DNA of 64,000 nucleotides from Desulfofalx alkaliphila DSM 12257 (GCF_000711975.1 NZ_JONT01000012.1:27967-91966); one strand, 5' to 3'. Positions 8,171 through 16,592 are shown, numbered from the stretch's first letter. Numbers and translations are program-made. Notes: a model not told the origin generated them from the letters alone.

Positions 8171-8446
8171 TGCCTCGTCAGTGTCGGCTACTATATCCAG
8201 GTATTGTTCTCCCAGTTTGGTTATTTCGCACATTTTGCTTTTACCTTCACTGCTGATATCCACCAGGCCCAGTGCATAGAGCTGGAAGAGTACGTGATCC
8301 AGCACCGCCCTTTTGGTGGTGGACATGAGGCTTAAATCTTCTTTGTTCATTTTTCCGGCATTAAGCAGTGTGTTTAGCACCCGATGTGCCTCTTCTGGCA
8401 AGCGGCCGGAAGCCTTTTTAAAGTAATCGTAAAGGGTCATGGTCAT
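8165..8446 (-). CDS. Small hypothetical protein, winged-helix-like
   Basis: 93 aa from ATG 8446 (AGGAGG 10 bases upstream; an adjacent TTG at 8449 is the alternative). The sequence LYDYFKKASGRLPEEAHRVLNTLLNAGKMNKEDLSLMSTTKRAVLDHVLFQLYALGLVDI looks like a winged-helix domain, with a wing-like SEGKSKMCEIT and a final helix. It could bind DNA, but no recognised family covers it. Confidence 0.6.
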   Translation of the reverse strand: MTMTLYDYFKKASGRLPEEAHRVLNTLLNAGKMNKEDLSLMSTTKRAVLDHVLFQLYALGLVDISSEGKSKMCEITKLGEQYLDIVADTDEAM

Positions 8447-8540
8447 CAATTATAATCCTCCTAATTAATGGTGTTTACATATAGTATTGACCAAAAGCTC
8501 GTTAATTAAACAATAACTCAATTAGTTTTGAGCTAATTTG

Positions 8541-8569
8541 TTGACAGGGTATAATTAAAAGTCTATATT
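8541..8569 (+). promoter_or_regulatory. Sigma-A-type promoter for the gene at 8618
   Basis: TTGACA, 17-base spacer, TATATT. An inverted repeat AATTAG...CTAATT lies just upstream of the -35 (about 8520-8537) and may be an operator. Confidence 0.65.
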
Positions 8570-8617
8570 AAGTTCAAATAATAGCCTGGCATCTGTGGTG
8601 AGAGGGGTTGTACTACA

Positions 8618-9250
8618 GTGAATTCTGAAAAACTGAAAAACATATTTTCGCAATTAATCGGCCACCTGTATGTACCCCAAGAGGTTTTGAAATCCAATGA
8701 CACTAAGGTGTTGCATATCAGTGATACCCCTACTTTTTTATATCCTGCCATTAATAATTTGCTGGCCACTTTAAAACCGGAGATAATTATTCATACCGGG
8801 GATTTAGCCGACGATATTAAGTTAGGAAATGACAACTATTGTGAGTATAGATATAAGCGGCAGGTGGTGCCCTTTATTAACATGTTGGAGCAGTGCTCCG
8901 CAGAGCAGGTCTATATAGTGCCGGGTAACCACGATGATGTGAAGGTCATTGGAGATAACATCAAAAACATTATAATTTTACAGGAAGGAGACATTATTGA
9001 CACCGGCTTTGGCAAAATTGGTGTGGCCCACAGGGTGGGTTTGCTGCCAAGGGGGGTCAGTTATAACCTGTATGGTCATAATTTTAAAGAGCATATAAAT
9101 AAAGACGAAAGGGCTGTATATTTGAACGGGATTAAAAATGCCCATGTAATATTACTGCAGTCCGGCAAGGTGGCAGTAATTCCTTACCCCATGGGTACTA
9201 ACTATCACCGGAAAATGGAGGGTAAATATATGTTTCCTAATTCTATTTGA
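8618..9250 (+). CDS. Calcineurin-like metallophosphoesterase
   Basis: 210 aa from GTG 8618, with GAGAGGGG upstream. Phosphodiesterase motifs appear as VLHISDTPTF (degenerate first motif: D-x-H is replaced by S-D-T), IIHTGDLADD, VPGNHDD and YGHN. Loss of the usual His in the first motif may change metal binding. Substrate unknown. A strong promoter and a nested hairpin bracket it, so it is likely monocistronic. Confidence 0.75.
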   Translation: MNSEKLKNIFSQLIGHLYVPQEVLKSNDTKVLHISDTPTFLYPAINNLLATLKPEIIIHTGDLADDIKLGNDNYCEYRYKRQVVPFINMLEQCSAEQVYIVPGNHDDVKVIGDNIKNIIILQEGDIIDTGFGKIGVAHRVGLLPRGVSYNLYGHNFKEHINKDERAVYLNGIKNAHVILLQSGKVAVIPYPMGTNYHRKMEGKYMFPNSI

Positions 9251-9269
9251 CTTCCTTTAATTATAAGGG

Positions 9270-9333
9270 CTATGGGTGTCGGTGACCGTGGCTGCAGCAG
9301 GGGTTCACCTGGGCTGCCATAGTCTGTCTTTTT
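9270..9333 (+). terminator. Nested hairpin after the metallophosphoesterase gene
   Basis: Nested pairings CTATGG (9270) with CCATAG (9317-9322), and GGTGA (9281) with TCACC (9305-9309), around a GCTGCAGC palindrome, then TCTGTCTTTTT. It could be a complex terminator or a structured leader of the next gene. Confidence 0.4.
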
Positions 9334-9356
9334 ACTGATATAGAGGGGGTGTGCAT

Positions 9357-10358
9357 ATGATTTTTGTGCGGACAGGTCCTCGTTTTTTGTTTTTAGCCAG
9401 TGATCAAACCCGTCAGCTTAATAAACTGCTTTTGGAACAGTTTGACGGCATAGAGGTAGATTTTAACGAGGCCATAGGTATTGCCGGGGAAAATGACACC
9501 ATTGTGATGATCAATGACCGGGATGTGGACAAGCTGCGGGTAACGAAGGCAAGACACACTGTGCTAATCCCCATGGGTTCTTCGTTAATCCTTGCCAAGC
9601 TAATAAACATAAAGACAACGGATTTAATAAACAAGGCAGAATTGGGTGCCGGTTTGCTTGTACAGCGTCTGCCTAAGAACGGTACCAAGGTTATAGATAT
9701 GATTAAAGAAGATTATCAGGCCCAAGCCTTTGAAATAAAGGATGCCATCAATACCGGCCGGGCTGATGATACCGCTATAATCTTTACCGATGCTTCTTTG
9801 CTAAAGGCTGTGCAAAACGAAAGAATGGTACAGCCCTGTTTGTTAATTAATCAGCCCATTACTAAAATGTACCGCAAACTGAGAAGGGAGGCAGTGCGCT
9901 ACTTTACCCATGGGCTGGAAAAAAGTGAATGGTATGAGGTGCGCATCAACATCTATGATGCAGATGAAAACTATGAAATACATGCCCGCAGATTAGAGCT
10001 GGTGCTTGAAGATTTAGAGGCGGGATTAATACTGGGGGAAACCTGGACCAAGGACCACGCCTTGGCTTTATTCTCGGTGGTGGCCTATCAAATTAGACTG
10101 TTTACCATCATCGATCCCTTAGAATTAAAGATAATGCTCTTAGGCATGGAGTACGACCATAAGGGTGAACGTTTTGTGGATATAGATTTGTATCACCGGC
10201 GCAGCAAAATAGAATGGGCATCCATTGCCAAAAGGACCCCCTTTGGCCGGAGAAAATCCGGTGAATATTATCGAGAACAGCTATATGCCAAACTTAGTGC
10301 AAAAACCAGGGAAAAAATTATTGAGCTAGAAAGGAACTTAGATAGAAGCGGTTATTGA
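9357..10358 (+). CDS. Hypothetical protein, 333 aa
   Basis: Started at ATG 9357 because AGAGGGGG lies 7 bases upstream. Soluble, alpha/beta. The N-terminal half has alternating strands and helices (TIVMINDRDVDKL, HTVLIPMGSSLILAKLINIK). The C-terminal half is helical and charged (ARRLELVLEDLEAGLILGETW, then ALFSVVAYQIRLFTIIDP). A basic C-terminal tail ends the protein. I see no catalytic motif I can name. A terminator follows directly. Confidence 0.65.
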   Translation: MIFVRTGPRFLFLASDQTRQLNKLLLEQFDGIEVDFNEAIGIAGENDTIVMINDRDVDKLRVTKARHTVLIPMGSSLILAKLINIKTTDLINKAELGAGLLVQRLPKNGTKVIDMIKEDYQAQAFEIKDAINTGRADDTAIIFTDASLLKAVQNERMVQPCLLINQPITKMYRKLRREAVRYFTHGLEKSEWYEVRINIYDADENYEIHARRLELVLEDLEAGLILGETWTKDHALALFSVVAYQIRLFTIIDPLELKIMLLGMEYDHKGERFVDIDLYHRRSKIEWASIAKRTPFGRRKSGEYYREQLYAKLSAKTREKIIELERNLDRSGY

Positions 10359-10390
10359 GATTCTGTTCAATGAAGAACAGAATCTTTTTT
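10358..10390 (+). terminator. Rho-independent terminator
   Basis: Perfect 11-bp stem AGATTCTGTTC/GAACAGAATCT followed by six T. It overlaps the stop codon of the upstream gene. Confidence 0.85.
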
Positions 10391-10400
10391 ATTTATGTTA

Positions 10401-10429
10401 TTGACAATATTTCAAAACAGTATTATTAT
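10401..10429 (+). promoter_or_regulatory. Sigma-A promoter of the NifX/MinD operon
   Basis: TTGACA, 17-base spacer, TATTAT; predicted start near 10436, giving a leader of about 33 bases before GTG 10469. Confidence 0.75.
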
Positions 10430-10468
10430 GGTTATGAACAAGTGTCCATAACAAGGGGGGTGTTTGTT

Positions 10469-10672
10469 GTGAGATCTTTTATCTGTTCAAACTGCGGTCA
10501 CGAAATGACCTTTCCATATGGAAGCGGGCAAAGCGGTCGGCAGATAAGGTGCCCCCAGTGCGGTGGGATGGTACACAGGAGTCACTGTAGGAATGCAAGG
10601 GCTTTTAACGGTAGGGCCGGAGGTAGAGGTAATGGAAACTGCCGCAGGGGAGGCCTTGGCAAAGGAGGTTAA
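10469..10672 (+). CDS. Small zinc-ribbon protein with Gly/Arg-rich tail
   Basis: 67 aa from GTG 10469, after AAGGGGGG. Two CxxC knuckles (CSNCGHEM and CPQCGGMVHRSHC) form a zinc-ribbon-type or Fe-binding site, and the last 25 residues are Gly, Arg and Asn rich. It is the first gene of the operon and sits 3 bases ahead of a NifX-like gene. Similar short cysteine proteins often lead such clusters in anaerobes. Role inferred: metal or cluster handling. Confidence 0.75.
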   Translation: MRSFICSNCGHEMTFPYGSGQSGRQIRCPQCGGMVHRSHCRNARAFNGRAGGRGNGNCRRGGLGKGG

Positions 10673-10675
10673 TCA

Positions 10676-11038
10676 ATGAAGGTTGCAATTTCGTCATCGG
10701 GCAAAGAAAGCACCGGCCAGGTCAGTACACGTTTAGGGCGATGCCAGTACTTCATTATTTATAATACTGAAAACGGCAAAAGTGAAAGGGTGGAGAATAA
10801 GGCTCGTTTTTCCCCGGGGGGAGCGGGTATTGCCACTGCCAAAAATCTGGCGGATATGGGTGTTGATGCAGTGGTTACCGGGTTCATCGGCCCTAAGGCC
10901 TTTAGTGCCTTAAAGGCGGCCGGTATTACCATGTATACCGGAGCCCGGGGTACAGTTGAAGAGACCTATGAACTGTTTAGGCAAAATAAACTTAGTATAG
11001 CGCAGTCGCCAAACGCCGGTGCCCATAGCGGTATGTAA
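10676..11038 (+). CDS. NifX/NifB-type dinitrogenase cofactor family protein
   Basis: 120 aa, family length. It has the NifX-like fold pattern: MKVAISSSGKESTGQVSTRLGRCQYFIIYN, then GAGIATAKNLADMGVDAVVTGFIGPKAFSALKAAGITMYTG. The family binds Fe-S or FeMo-cofactor precursors. No nitrogenase genes occur here, so this is probably one of the many orphan paralogs acting with MinD/Mrp ATPases in Fe-S cluster handling. It lacks the Cys/His-rich tail of the paralog at 12782. RBS AAAGGAGG is close upstream. Confidence 0.85.
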   Translation: MKVAISSSGKESTGQVSTRLGRCQYFIIYNTENGKSERVENKARFSPGGAGIATAKNLADMGVDAVVTGFIGPKAFSALKAAGITMYTGARGTVEETYELFRQNKLSIAQSPNAGAHSGM

Positions 11039-11061
11039 ATATCATTAGGTGGGGTGTTTTA

Positions 11062-11925
11062 ATGCGTATCTCTGTAGCCAGTGGAAAAGGTGGCACCGGC
11101 AAAACGCTGGTGGCCACCAACCTGGTCCGTTCTATTAAAGAGTATCCTGTTCGGCTATTGGACTGTGATGTGGAAGAGCCCAACGCCCATTTGTTTATCA
11201 AGGGTGATAGGCTGAAGGAAAGTAAGGTATATGCTTCAATTCCCGGGGTGAAGGAAGAACTGTGCCTCTATTGCGGCACCTGTGCCGAGGTCTGTGCCTT
11301 TAATGCCATAGCGGTCTTTGATAAGGCGGTGGTAACCTTTGAGGACCTATGCCATAATTGCGGTGCCTGTTGGCATCTTTGCCCCCATCAATGTATAGAA
11401 CCGGTGCCAAGGGAAATCGGTGTTGTGGAAGAAAGCAAGTTAAATAACATTACTTTGGTAACCGGCAGATTAAAGGTGGGCAGCCACATCAGCCCGCCGC
11501 TGATTAAGGCTGTTAAAGCCCGGTGCAGTGACCATGCCGTTAATATCCTTGACGGGCCACCGGGAAGCTCTTGCCCGGCCATGGAGGCGGTGGAGGGGTC
11601 AGATTATTGTGTGCTGGTGACAGAGCCAACCCCCTTCGGCCTGAACGATTTAAGGCTGGCTTTAGAAATGTTGAAGGAGCTTAATGTTCCCTGCGGGGTG
11701 GTCATTAATCGGGACGGTCCCGACAGTGATCTTATTGATGGCTTTTGCAGCCGGCATGGCATCAAGGTATTAATGCGGATTCCCCTTAGTGTTGATATCG
11801 CCAAGAGTTACGCCCGTGGAGCCCTGCCGGCGGATGAAGAAGCCCACTGGCAGCAGGCATTTAACAATCTATACAAGGCCATTGCAGAGGAGGTGCATCT
11901 CCTTGAAAGAAGTCACAGTGGTTAG
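11062..11925 (+). CDS. MinD/Mrp-type P-loop ATPase with inserted 2[4Fe-4S] ferredoxin domain
   Basis: 287 aa. The deviant Walker A SGKGGTGKT lies at residues 9-17. A ferredoxin insertion at about 63-110 has two CxxCxxCxxxC clusters (CLYCGTCAEVC and CHNCGACWHLC). The DGPPGSSCPAMEAV segment is the Walker B region. Paired genes of this type are common in sulfate reducers and methanogens next to NifX-like genes; they are thought to assemble or carry Fe-S clusters. It overlaps the next gene by 23 bases, indicating translational coupling. Confidence 0.88.
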   Translation: MRISVASGKGGTGKTLVATNLVRSIKEYPVRLLDCDVEEPNAHLFIKGDRLKESKVYASIPGVKEELCLYCGTCAEVCAFNAIAVFDKAVVTFEDLCHNCGACWHLCPHQCIEPVPREIGVVEESKLNNITLVTGRLKVGSHISPPLIKAVKARCSDHAVNILDGPPGSSCPAMEAVEGSDYCVLVTEPTPFGLNDLRLALEMLKELNVPCGVVINRDGPDSDLIDGFCSRHGIKVLMRIPLSVDIAKSYARGALPADEEAHWQQAFNNLYKAIAEEVHLLERSHSG

Positions 11926-12769
11926 CGGAAAAGGGGGCACGGGTAAAACCAGCATTACAGCGGCCTTGGCCACATTGGTTTCAAATGCTGTAATTTGTGA
12001 TTGTGACGTGGATGCCGCAAATTTGCACCTAATGCTAAAGCCCAAGGTACATAAGACCGCTGAATTTATCGGTTCGCAAAAGGCGGTAATTAACAGTGAA
12101 AGGTGTGATCGGTGCGGCACCTGTGCACAGCTGTGTAAATTTGATGCCATTGTGGATTACAGTGTAAAAACACTGGCCTGCGAGGGCTGTAAATTGTGCT
12201 ATCATGTATGTCCCCGGGGGGCGGTGGAAATGGTTGATCATCTTTCCGGTCACTGGTATATTTCGGAAACCGCCTATGGGCCCTTTGTGCATGCTAAACT
12301 GGGCATGGCCGAGGGCAATTCCGGCCTACTGGTGGCCCAGGTGCGAAAGGCTGCCAGAGAGTTGGCAGAGGAGAAAAAGGCATCGCTGATTCTCACCGAC
12401 GGCCCGCCCGGTATAGGTTGCCCTGTAATATCTTCCCTGGCCGGGACTGACCTGGCCCTGGTGGTCACTGAGCCCACCCAGTCGGGTATACATGATTTAA
12501 AAAGAATATGTGACTTGGCCGGCAATTTTGATTGTCGCCTTGGGGTGTGTATCAACAAGGCCGATCTCAGTGAAGATAATAGTAATGCCATTGCAGAAGT
12601 TGCCCAAAACTTAGGGGTACCGGTTTTGGCACGCCTGCCCTATGAAAAACTTATGCATGATGCAGTGATTAAAGGAAAACCGGTGACAGAACTGCCTGAC
12701 GGTGCTGTACAAGAGCAAATAAAGAAGCTGTGGCATGGGGTAGAGCGTATTATAAAAAACATAAGCTAG
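11903..12769 (+). CDS. Second MinD/Mrp-type ATPase with ferredoxin insertion
   Basis: 288 aa from TTG 11903, set by GAGGAGG upstream; the longer open frame back to 11789 is not used. Walker A is SGKGGTGKT (about 8-16). Ferredoxin clusters are CDRCGTCAQLC and CEGCKLCYHVC, and Walker B lies in DGPPGIGCPVISS. It is a paralog of the gene at 11062 in the same order as in other anaerobes, suggesting a heterodimer. Confidence 0.88.
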   Translation: MKEVTVVSGKGGTGKTSITAALATLVSNAVICDCDVDAANLHLMLKPKVHKTAEFIGSQKAVINSERCDRCGTCAQLCKFDAIVDYSVKTLACEGCKLCYHVCPRGAVEMVDHLSGHWYISETAYGPFVHAKLGMAEGNSGLLVAQVRKAARELAEEKKASLILTDGPPGIGCPVISSLAGTDLALVVTEPTQSGIHDLKRICDLAGNFDCRLGVCINKADLSEDNSNAIAEVAQNLGVPVLARLPYEKLMHDAVIKGKPVTELPDGAVQEQIKKLWHGVERIIKNIS

Positions 12770-12781
12770 GAGGAAGAGAAC

Positions 12782-13135
12782 ATGAAAATTGCTATGCCTA
12801 TTAAAGAGGGAAAAATTAACCCGCACTTTGGGACCACCAGAGAGTTTGCAATTTTGCAATTGGAAGAAGGCAAGGTGGTAGACAAAAAGATTATTTCGGC
12901 GGAAGGCTTACAGCATAACCATGGTGGCTTAGCCGGATTAATTAAAAATGAAGGTGTGGACGTGGCCATTATGGGCGGCATTGGCGGGCATATGTTAGAA
13001 GCGCTGCAGCAGATGGGCGTAAAAGTTGTTAATGGTGCGGCCGGTGAAGTGGTAGAGGTGGCAGAGGCATATGCCGCCGGTACTTTACAAACTAAGCCGG
13101 TGGTATGCGGCTGCGGCGGCCATCACGGACACTAG
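12782..13135 (+). CDS. NifX/NifB-type cofactor-binding protein with Cys/His tail
   Basis: 117 aa. Starts MKIAMPIKEGKINPHFGTTREFAI, the usual N-terminus of this family, and contains GVDVAIMGGIGGHMLEALQQMGVKVV. The C-terminus CGCGGHHGH is a likely metal or cluster ligand set. Last gene of the operon, 12 bases after the second ATPase, with AGGAGG upstream. Confidence 0.88.
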   Translation: MKIAMPIKEGKINPHFGTTREFAILQLEEGKVVDKKIISAEGLQHNHGGLAGLIKNEGVDVAIMGGIGGHMLEALQQMGVKVVNGAAGEVVEVAEAYAAGTLQTKPVVCGCGGHHGH

Positions 13136-13163
13136 GAAGTTAAAATTTAATACTTATTTTTAG

Positions 13164-13192
13164 AAGGGGCCCAATTATTGGGTCCCTTAATT
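13164..13192 (+). terminator. Operon terminator
   Basis: AAGGGGCCCAA pairs with TTGGGTCCCTT (one G-T pair), followed by AATTCCTTT. It ends the five-gene operon. Confidence 0.65.
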
Positions 13193-13263
13193 CCTTTCAA
13201 TCAATGCTTCTTTCGCAGGATATATCATTCTTTTGTTGAATGATTTTTTATGAGGTGATCTAA

Positions 13264-15123
13264 ATGAATACCTTTCCAAAACTTCAGGAGCGTATGGCCG
13301 AAGTGGGGGAAGCTGTGCAGTTTCAGCCCGGGCAAAAAATCATTAACCAGCACCAGTCGGCCAATTATTTTTTTGTCATCAAAGCCGGCACTGTGGAAAT
13401 GTTAAATGAAGAAGCCGAAAAAATACATATTAAATACCTTTCCCAGGGCCAGTGTTTTGGGGAAGTGGAATGTCTGACGGGGGAACCTTACCCCTACTCT
13501 GCGGTGGCAGCCAATGAGGTGGACCTATACCGGGCCCCCAGAGATACCTTAATACAACTAACGGCGGAGCTTCCCGAATTCAACAGCTATATTATTAATT
13601 CCCTCTGCCAAAAAATAAATATATTCAAGCAGGGCCGTCAGCCCATATCTGTTAGTCAACAAAATAACGGGCTTTTGGACCCGGAACAATTAATTTGTAA
13701 CAGTGCAGCAATGCGGGCCATAAAAGACAGAGCAGAGTTTCATAAGGAATCCGGCCATCATTTGTTGATAATAGGTGAGAGGGGTGTGGGAAAAAGATTT
13801 TTAGCCCGGCACATTCAGCAGGGCAGTGGTTTAGATCCTTTAGTGGAAGTGGAGGCAATGGACCACGGCAGCCTGCTGCAAACAGTTAATGCCGCCCAGG
13901 GCGGCACTGTGATTATTCACCGGCCGGAGCTGCTGCCATATAACCTGGCTTACCAATTGGCTGAGGCGGTAGAACTCCAGTCTAAAAAACAAAAGCCGCC
14001 CCGGTTTATTCTAAGCTGCCGCCGGGTTAATGCCGCAGTGGATTTAGTTCGCAAGAAGTTGGTTGGCAACGTAACCTACATAGAGATGCCGACCTTGAGG
14101 GAACGGAGCGAGGATATACCACAACTTGCAGCCATGTTCCTAAAGCACTATGCCTTAAAGCATAACTTGCGGGTATACTACTTTTCCGACGCTGCCATAA
14201 ATAAACTGTGCCGCTACAGCTATCTGGACGGCAATGTTGAGCAGCTGGCTAAAATAGTGGAGCGCGCGGTGATACTGTCCAGGGAACCGGTGGTAAGTGA
14301 GCAGGATATTGTTTTTAAGGCCCAAACCATTAGAACCACAGAACGGCCCAAAATTGGGTTGGCATTGGGGGCAGGTGCAGTGAGGGGTGTGGCCCACATT
14401 GGCGTGGCCAAGGTGCTGTATAAACACAACATACCCATCGACATGATTGCCGGCACCAGCGCCGGGGCGCTGGTGGGCAGTTGTTTAGCTGCAGGGGTGG
14501 AACCGGAGAAACTGGAAAAAATAGTGGAAAACATGAGCTGGTCTCGCATAGCCAGCCCACTGTGGCCCAAAAGATCGCTACTGGATAACATCAAATTGGG
14601 ACAGTACCTAGAGCGGGTTATTGGAAAAAAAGAATTCTGCCAGCTTAACATTCCATTTGTGGCGGTGGCCACGGATGCCTATACCGGGGAAGAGGTGGTG
14701 CTTAGTTACGGCAAGGTTTCAGATGCGGTAAGAGCATCCACCGCCATACCGGTGATTTTTAAACCGGTGGAGCTTTACGGGCGTACACTGATGGACGGTG
14801 CCCCGGCAAACATGGTTCCGGCCAGCGTATGCAAATCCATGGGGGCAGACATAGTGATAGCGGTATCGGTTAACGACTTTTCCTTTGAAAGCGGGCCGCC
14901 GAAAAATATCTACATGTCCGTGCTGCACTACATGGATATGATTATGAAAAAACAGGTGCTGGAAGCAGAGGGTCAGTGGGCAGATGTGTTGGTAAAAGTC
15001 AGCAAACCGGGCTTAAGCGGTTACAATTTCAAAGAAGCAAAACAATACATTGAGGCCGGCCAAGAGGCGGCCGAACAGGCAATACCAAGAATTAAAGAAC
15101 TAATTAACGCCTGGCAGAGATGA
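13264..15123 (+). CDS. Cyclic-nucleotide-binding / AAA (sigma-54-activator-like) / patatin phospholipase fusion
   Basis: 619 aa, three modules. Residues about 20-120 form a cNMP-binding jelly roll (GQCFGEVECLTGEPYPYSAVA resembles the phosphate-binding cassette). About 135-360 resembles a sigma-54-activator AAA domain with Walker A GERGVGKR and the LRERSEDIPQLAAMFLKHY motif, but GAFTGA is absent, so sigma-54 contact is unlikely. About 365-600 is a patatin domain: oxyanion GAGAVRGVAHIGV, nucleophile GTSAG and dyad DGAPANMVP. All catalytic residues are present. Predicted to hydrolyse lipid acyl esters under ligand and ATP control. Confidence 0.85.
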   Translation: MNTFPKLQERMAEVGEAVQFQPGQKIINQHQSANYFFVIKAGTVEMLNEEAEKIHIKYLSQGQCFGEVECLTGEPYPYSAVAANEVDLYRAPRDTLIQLTAELPEFNSYIINSLCQKINIFKQGRQPISVSQQNNGLLDPEQLICNSAAMRAIKDRAEFHKESGHHLLIIGERGVGKRFLARHIQQGSGLDPLVEVEAMDHGSLLQTVNAAQGGTVIIHRPELLPYNLAYQLAEAVELQSKKQKPPRFILSCRRVNAAVDLVRKKLVGNVTYIEMPTLRERSEDIPQLAAMFLKHYALKHNLRVYYFSDAAINKLCRYSYLDGNVEQLAKIVERAVILSREPVVSEQDIVFKAQTIRTTERPKIGLALGAGAVRGVAHIGVAKVLYKHNIPIDMIAGTSAGALVGSCLAAGVEPEKLEKIVENMSWSRIASPLWPKRSLLDNIKLGQYLERVIGKKEFCQLNIPFVAVATDAYTGEEVVLSYGKVSDAVRASTAIPVIFKPVELYGRTLMDGAPANMVPASVCKSMGADIVIAVSVNDFSFESGPPKNIYMSVLHYMDMIMKKQVLEAEGQWADVLVKVSKPGLSGYNFKEAKQYIEAGQEAAEQAIPRIKELINAWQR

Positions 15124-15174
15124 TTGGCAAGAAAGGGAGTGGATTTTATAGCCGGATTAAGACAAGCCGGGCGG

Positions 15175-15642
15175 TTAATCAATATCATAATCATACAGGC
15201 GGTATTGTTTCATAATGGAAATTAACTTTTGCCCATAGCGGGGATCGGTGGCGTAGCCGCATTTATATAATTGGTGGGCCGCCTCGTCGGCGGTGGCTGC
15301 CTCCCGAAAGGGCTTATAGCGGTCCAACATTAATATTCTCTCGTTATCAGCGATAGATTCTTCATAATTGTGGTAACAACGGAACTTAGCCATTTGCTTT
15401 ACCTTTTTACCTTTAATAAATTCCTCGTGGGGGCACTCAACATAACCGGCCGGCCCTTCGCCCTTTATACCAAACAAATTATAGCTGTATTTTTTTGTCT
15501 TCATGTCCTGCGGTACCGTTTTACCCCAACCGCTTTCCAGGGCAGCCTGGGCAATGGTGCAGCTGGCATAAATGCCTGTTCTTTTGTACCGTTCCTGGGC
15601 TGCCGGCGCGATTTTCTTAATAAATTCATGAGGATGCAACAA
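15175..15642 (-). CDS. Glucosaminidase-domain protein (FlgJ/LytG-type)
   Basis: 155 aa, a bare glucosaminidase domain. IYASCTIAQAALESGWGKT contains the catalytic Glu region, followed by NLFGIKG and YESIADNERILM. No signal peptide is seen, which is odd for a wall hydrolase; it may be exported by a phage-like or lysis route or be released at mother-cell lysis. ATG 15642 has GGAAGGTGATAC upstream. Confidence 0.85.
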   Translation of the reverse strand: MLHPHEFIKKIAPAAQERYKRTGIYASCTIAQAALESGWGKTVPQDMKTKKYSYNLFGIKGEGPAGYVECPHEEFIKGKKVKQMAKFRCYHNYEESIADNERILMLDRYKPFREAATADEAAHQLYKCGYATDPRYGQKLISIMKQYRLYDYDID

Positions 15643-15711
15643 GGTATCACCTTCCTTAAATTGTGCTCTTATACACTATGCTCCGGCATAAAAAGTGGTT
15701 ACCAATGGCTG

Positions 15712-16356
15712 CTAAAAACTCTCCTTGTTTACCCAATCGATAAGATCTTTAAAAGTGGTATAGGGTATGGCGGGTACCTTATTTTGCCGGCAGTACTTTA
15801 ACAAAGCATCCTTGGCAAAAACCACATCGGCATAATGGCAAACACACATATCTGAATATGAGTCCCCCACATAAATGTTTTGATGCCCTTGTTTTTTAAG
15901 CCGCTTGTACAATACTTTTTTACAGGTGCCACACTTGCCGCAGCGGGGATTAAAGTGAGTACATTCAATAGAAAACCGGTCAGCCTCGCACAACATTTTA
16001 TTGGCAAATACAGGCAGGTCGGTTAAGCCATGCCTTTGCAGTATATAATCAATCAACAGGCGGTAGCCGTCACTGATAATGTATAGGGGATAATTATTTG
16101 CTTTGCACAGTGCCACAAAATCCACAAAATAGTCGTCGAGCTCGATGGTGTTAAGAAAGGGATAAAGGTCATCAAGGGTGGCGTCAAACAAGGCAAAGGT
16201 TTGCTCTGCACAATCTTTGGTGGAGAGCTCCCCCCTTTGCCAGCGGCGGTTTAACTCCTTCCAGCCATCATTGCGGCTGAACTTAACCACCATGGATGCC
16301 ACCACGTCTTCTTTTGTTACAGTGCCGTCAAAGTCTAAAAAAAACACCCTGCTCAT
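15712..16356 (-). CDS. HAD-IB family phosphatase, MtnX-like
   Basis: 214 aa from ATG 16356, with AAGGGGAAG upstream; the open frame extends further but without a site. HAD motif I is FLDFDGTVTKED, motif II SDGYR and motif III GDSYSDMCVC. A CGKCGTCKK cysteine patch lies near residue 150, a feature seen in some Firmicutes MtnX-like proteins. Likely a small-molecule phosphatase; no methionine-salvage genes are nearby, so the substrate is open. Confidence 0.82.
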   Translation of the reverse strand: MSRVFFLDFDGTVTKEDVVASMVVKFSRNDGWKELNRRWQRGELSTKDCAEQTFALFDATLDDLYPFLNTIELDDYFVDFVALCKANNYPLYIISDGYRLLIDYILQRHGLTDLPVFANKMLCEADRFSIECTHFNPRCGKCGTCKKVLYKRLKKQGHQNIYVGDSYSDMCVCHYADVVFAKDALLKYCRQNKVPAIPYTTFKDLIDWVNKESF

Positions 16357-16439
16357 TACTTCCCCTTCTTTATTTAAAATAATCTGGCAGTCAATATCAT
16401 AACCCATGGTTATACTAACTTACAACCCTGCCGTATTGC

Positions 16440-16540
16440 ACAAGCAAATAGGTGTGTCAGTATTTTGGACAGGCAAATTATAAAAATAGTACAAAAATAC
16501 CTCTGACACCTGAAGGAACATTTGCTTATTCTGTAGAATA
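16440..16540. repeat. Long imperfect inverted repeat upstream of ilvE
   Basis: Left arm (AAGCAAAT, GGTGTGTCAG, TATTTT) is mirrored by right arm (AAAATA, CTGACACC, ATTTGCTT) around an AT-rich centre. It lies in the divergent gap between the HAD gene and ilvE. It is not a T-box: no antiterminator AGGGTGG-type box is seen. Confidence 0.45.
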
Positions 16541-16592
16541 CTAATAACTTATCGGAATATATAAACCTATAATATATTAGGAGTGAAATTAA

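Noticed and set aside
9270..9322. Known riboswitch class
   Set aside because: Nested pairing is present but no core sequence of any class I know matches; treated as terminator-like.
10676..13135. Nitrogenase cofactor cluster
   Set aside because: Only NifX-like and MinD-like genes occur; no nifH, D, K, E, N or B is visible.
16408..16592. T-box riboswitch before ilvE
   Set aside because: No conserved T-box sequence, specifier loop or terminator/antiterminator pair; only an imperfect palindrome.
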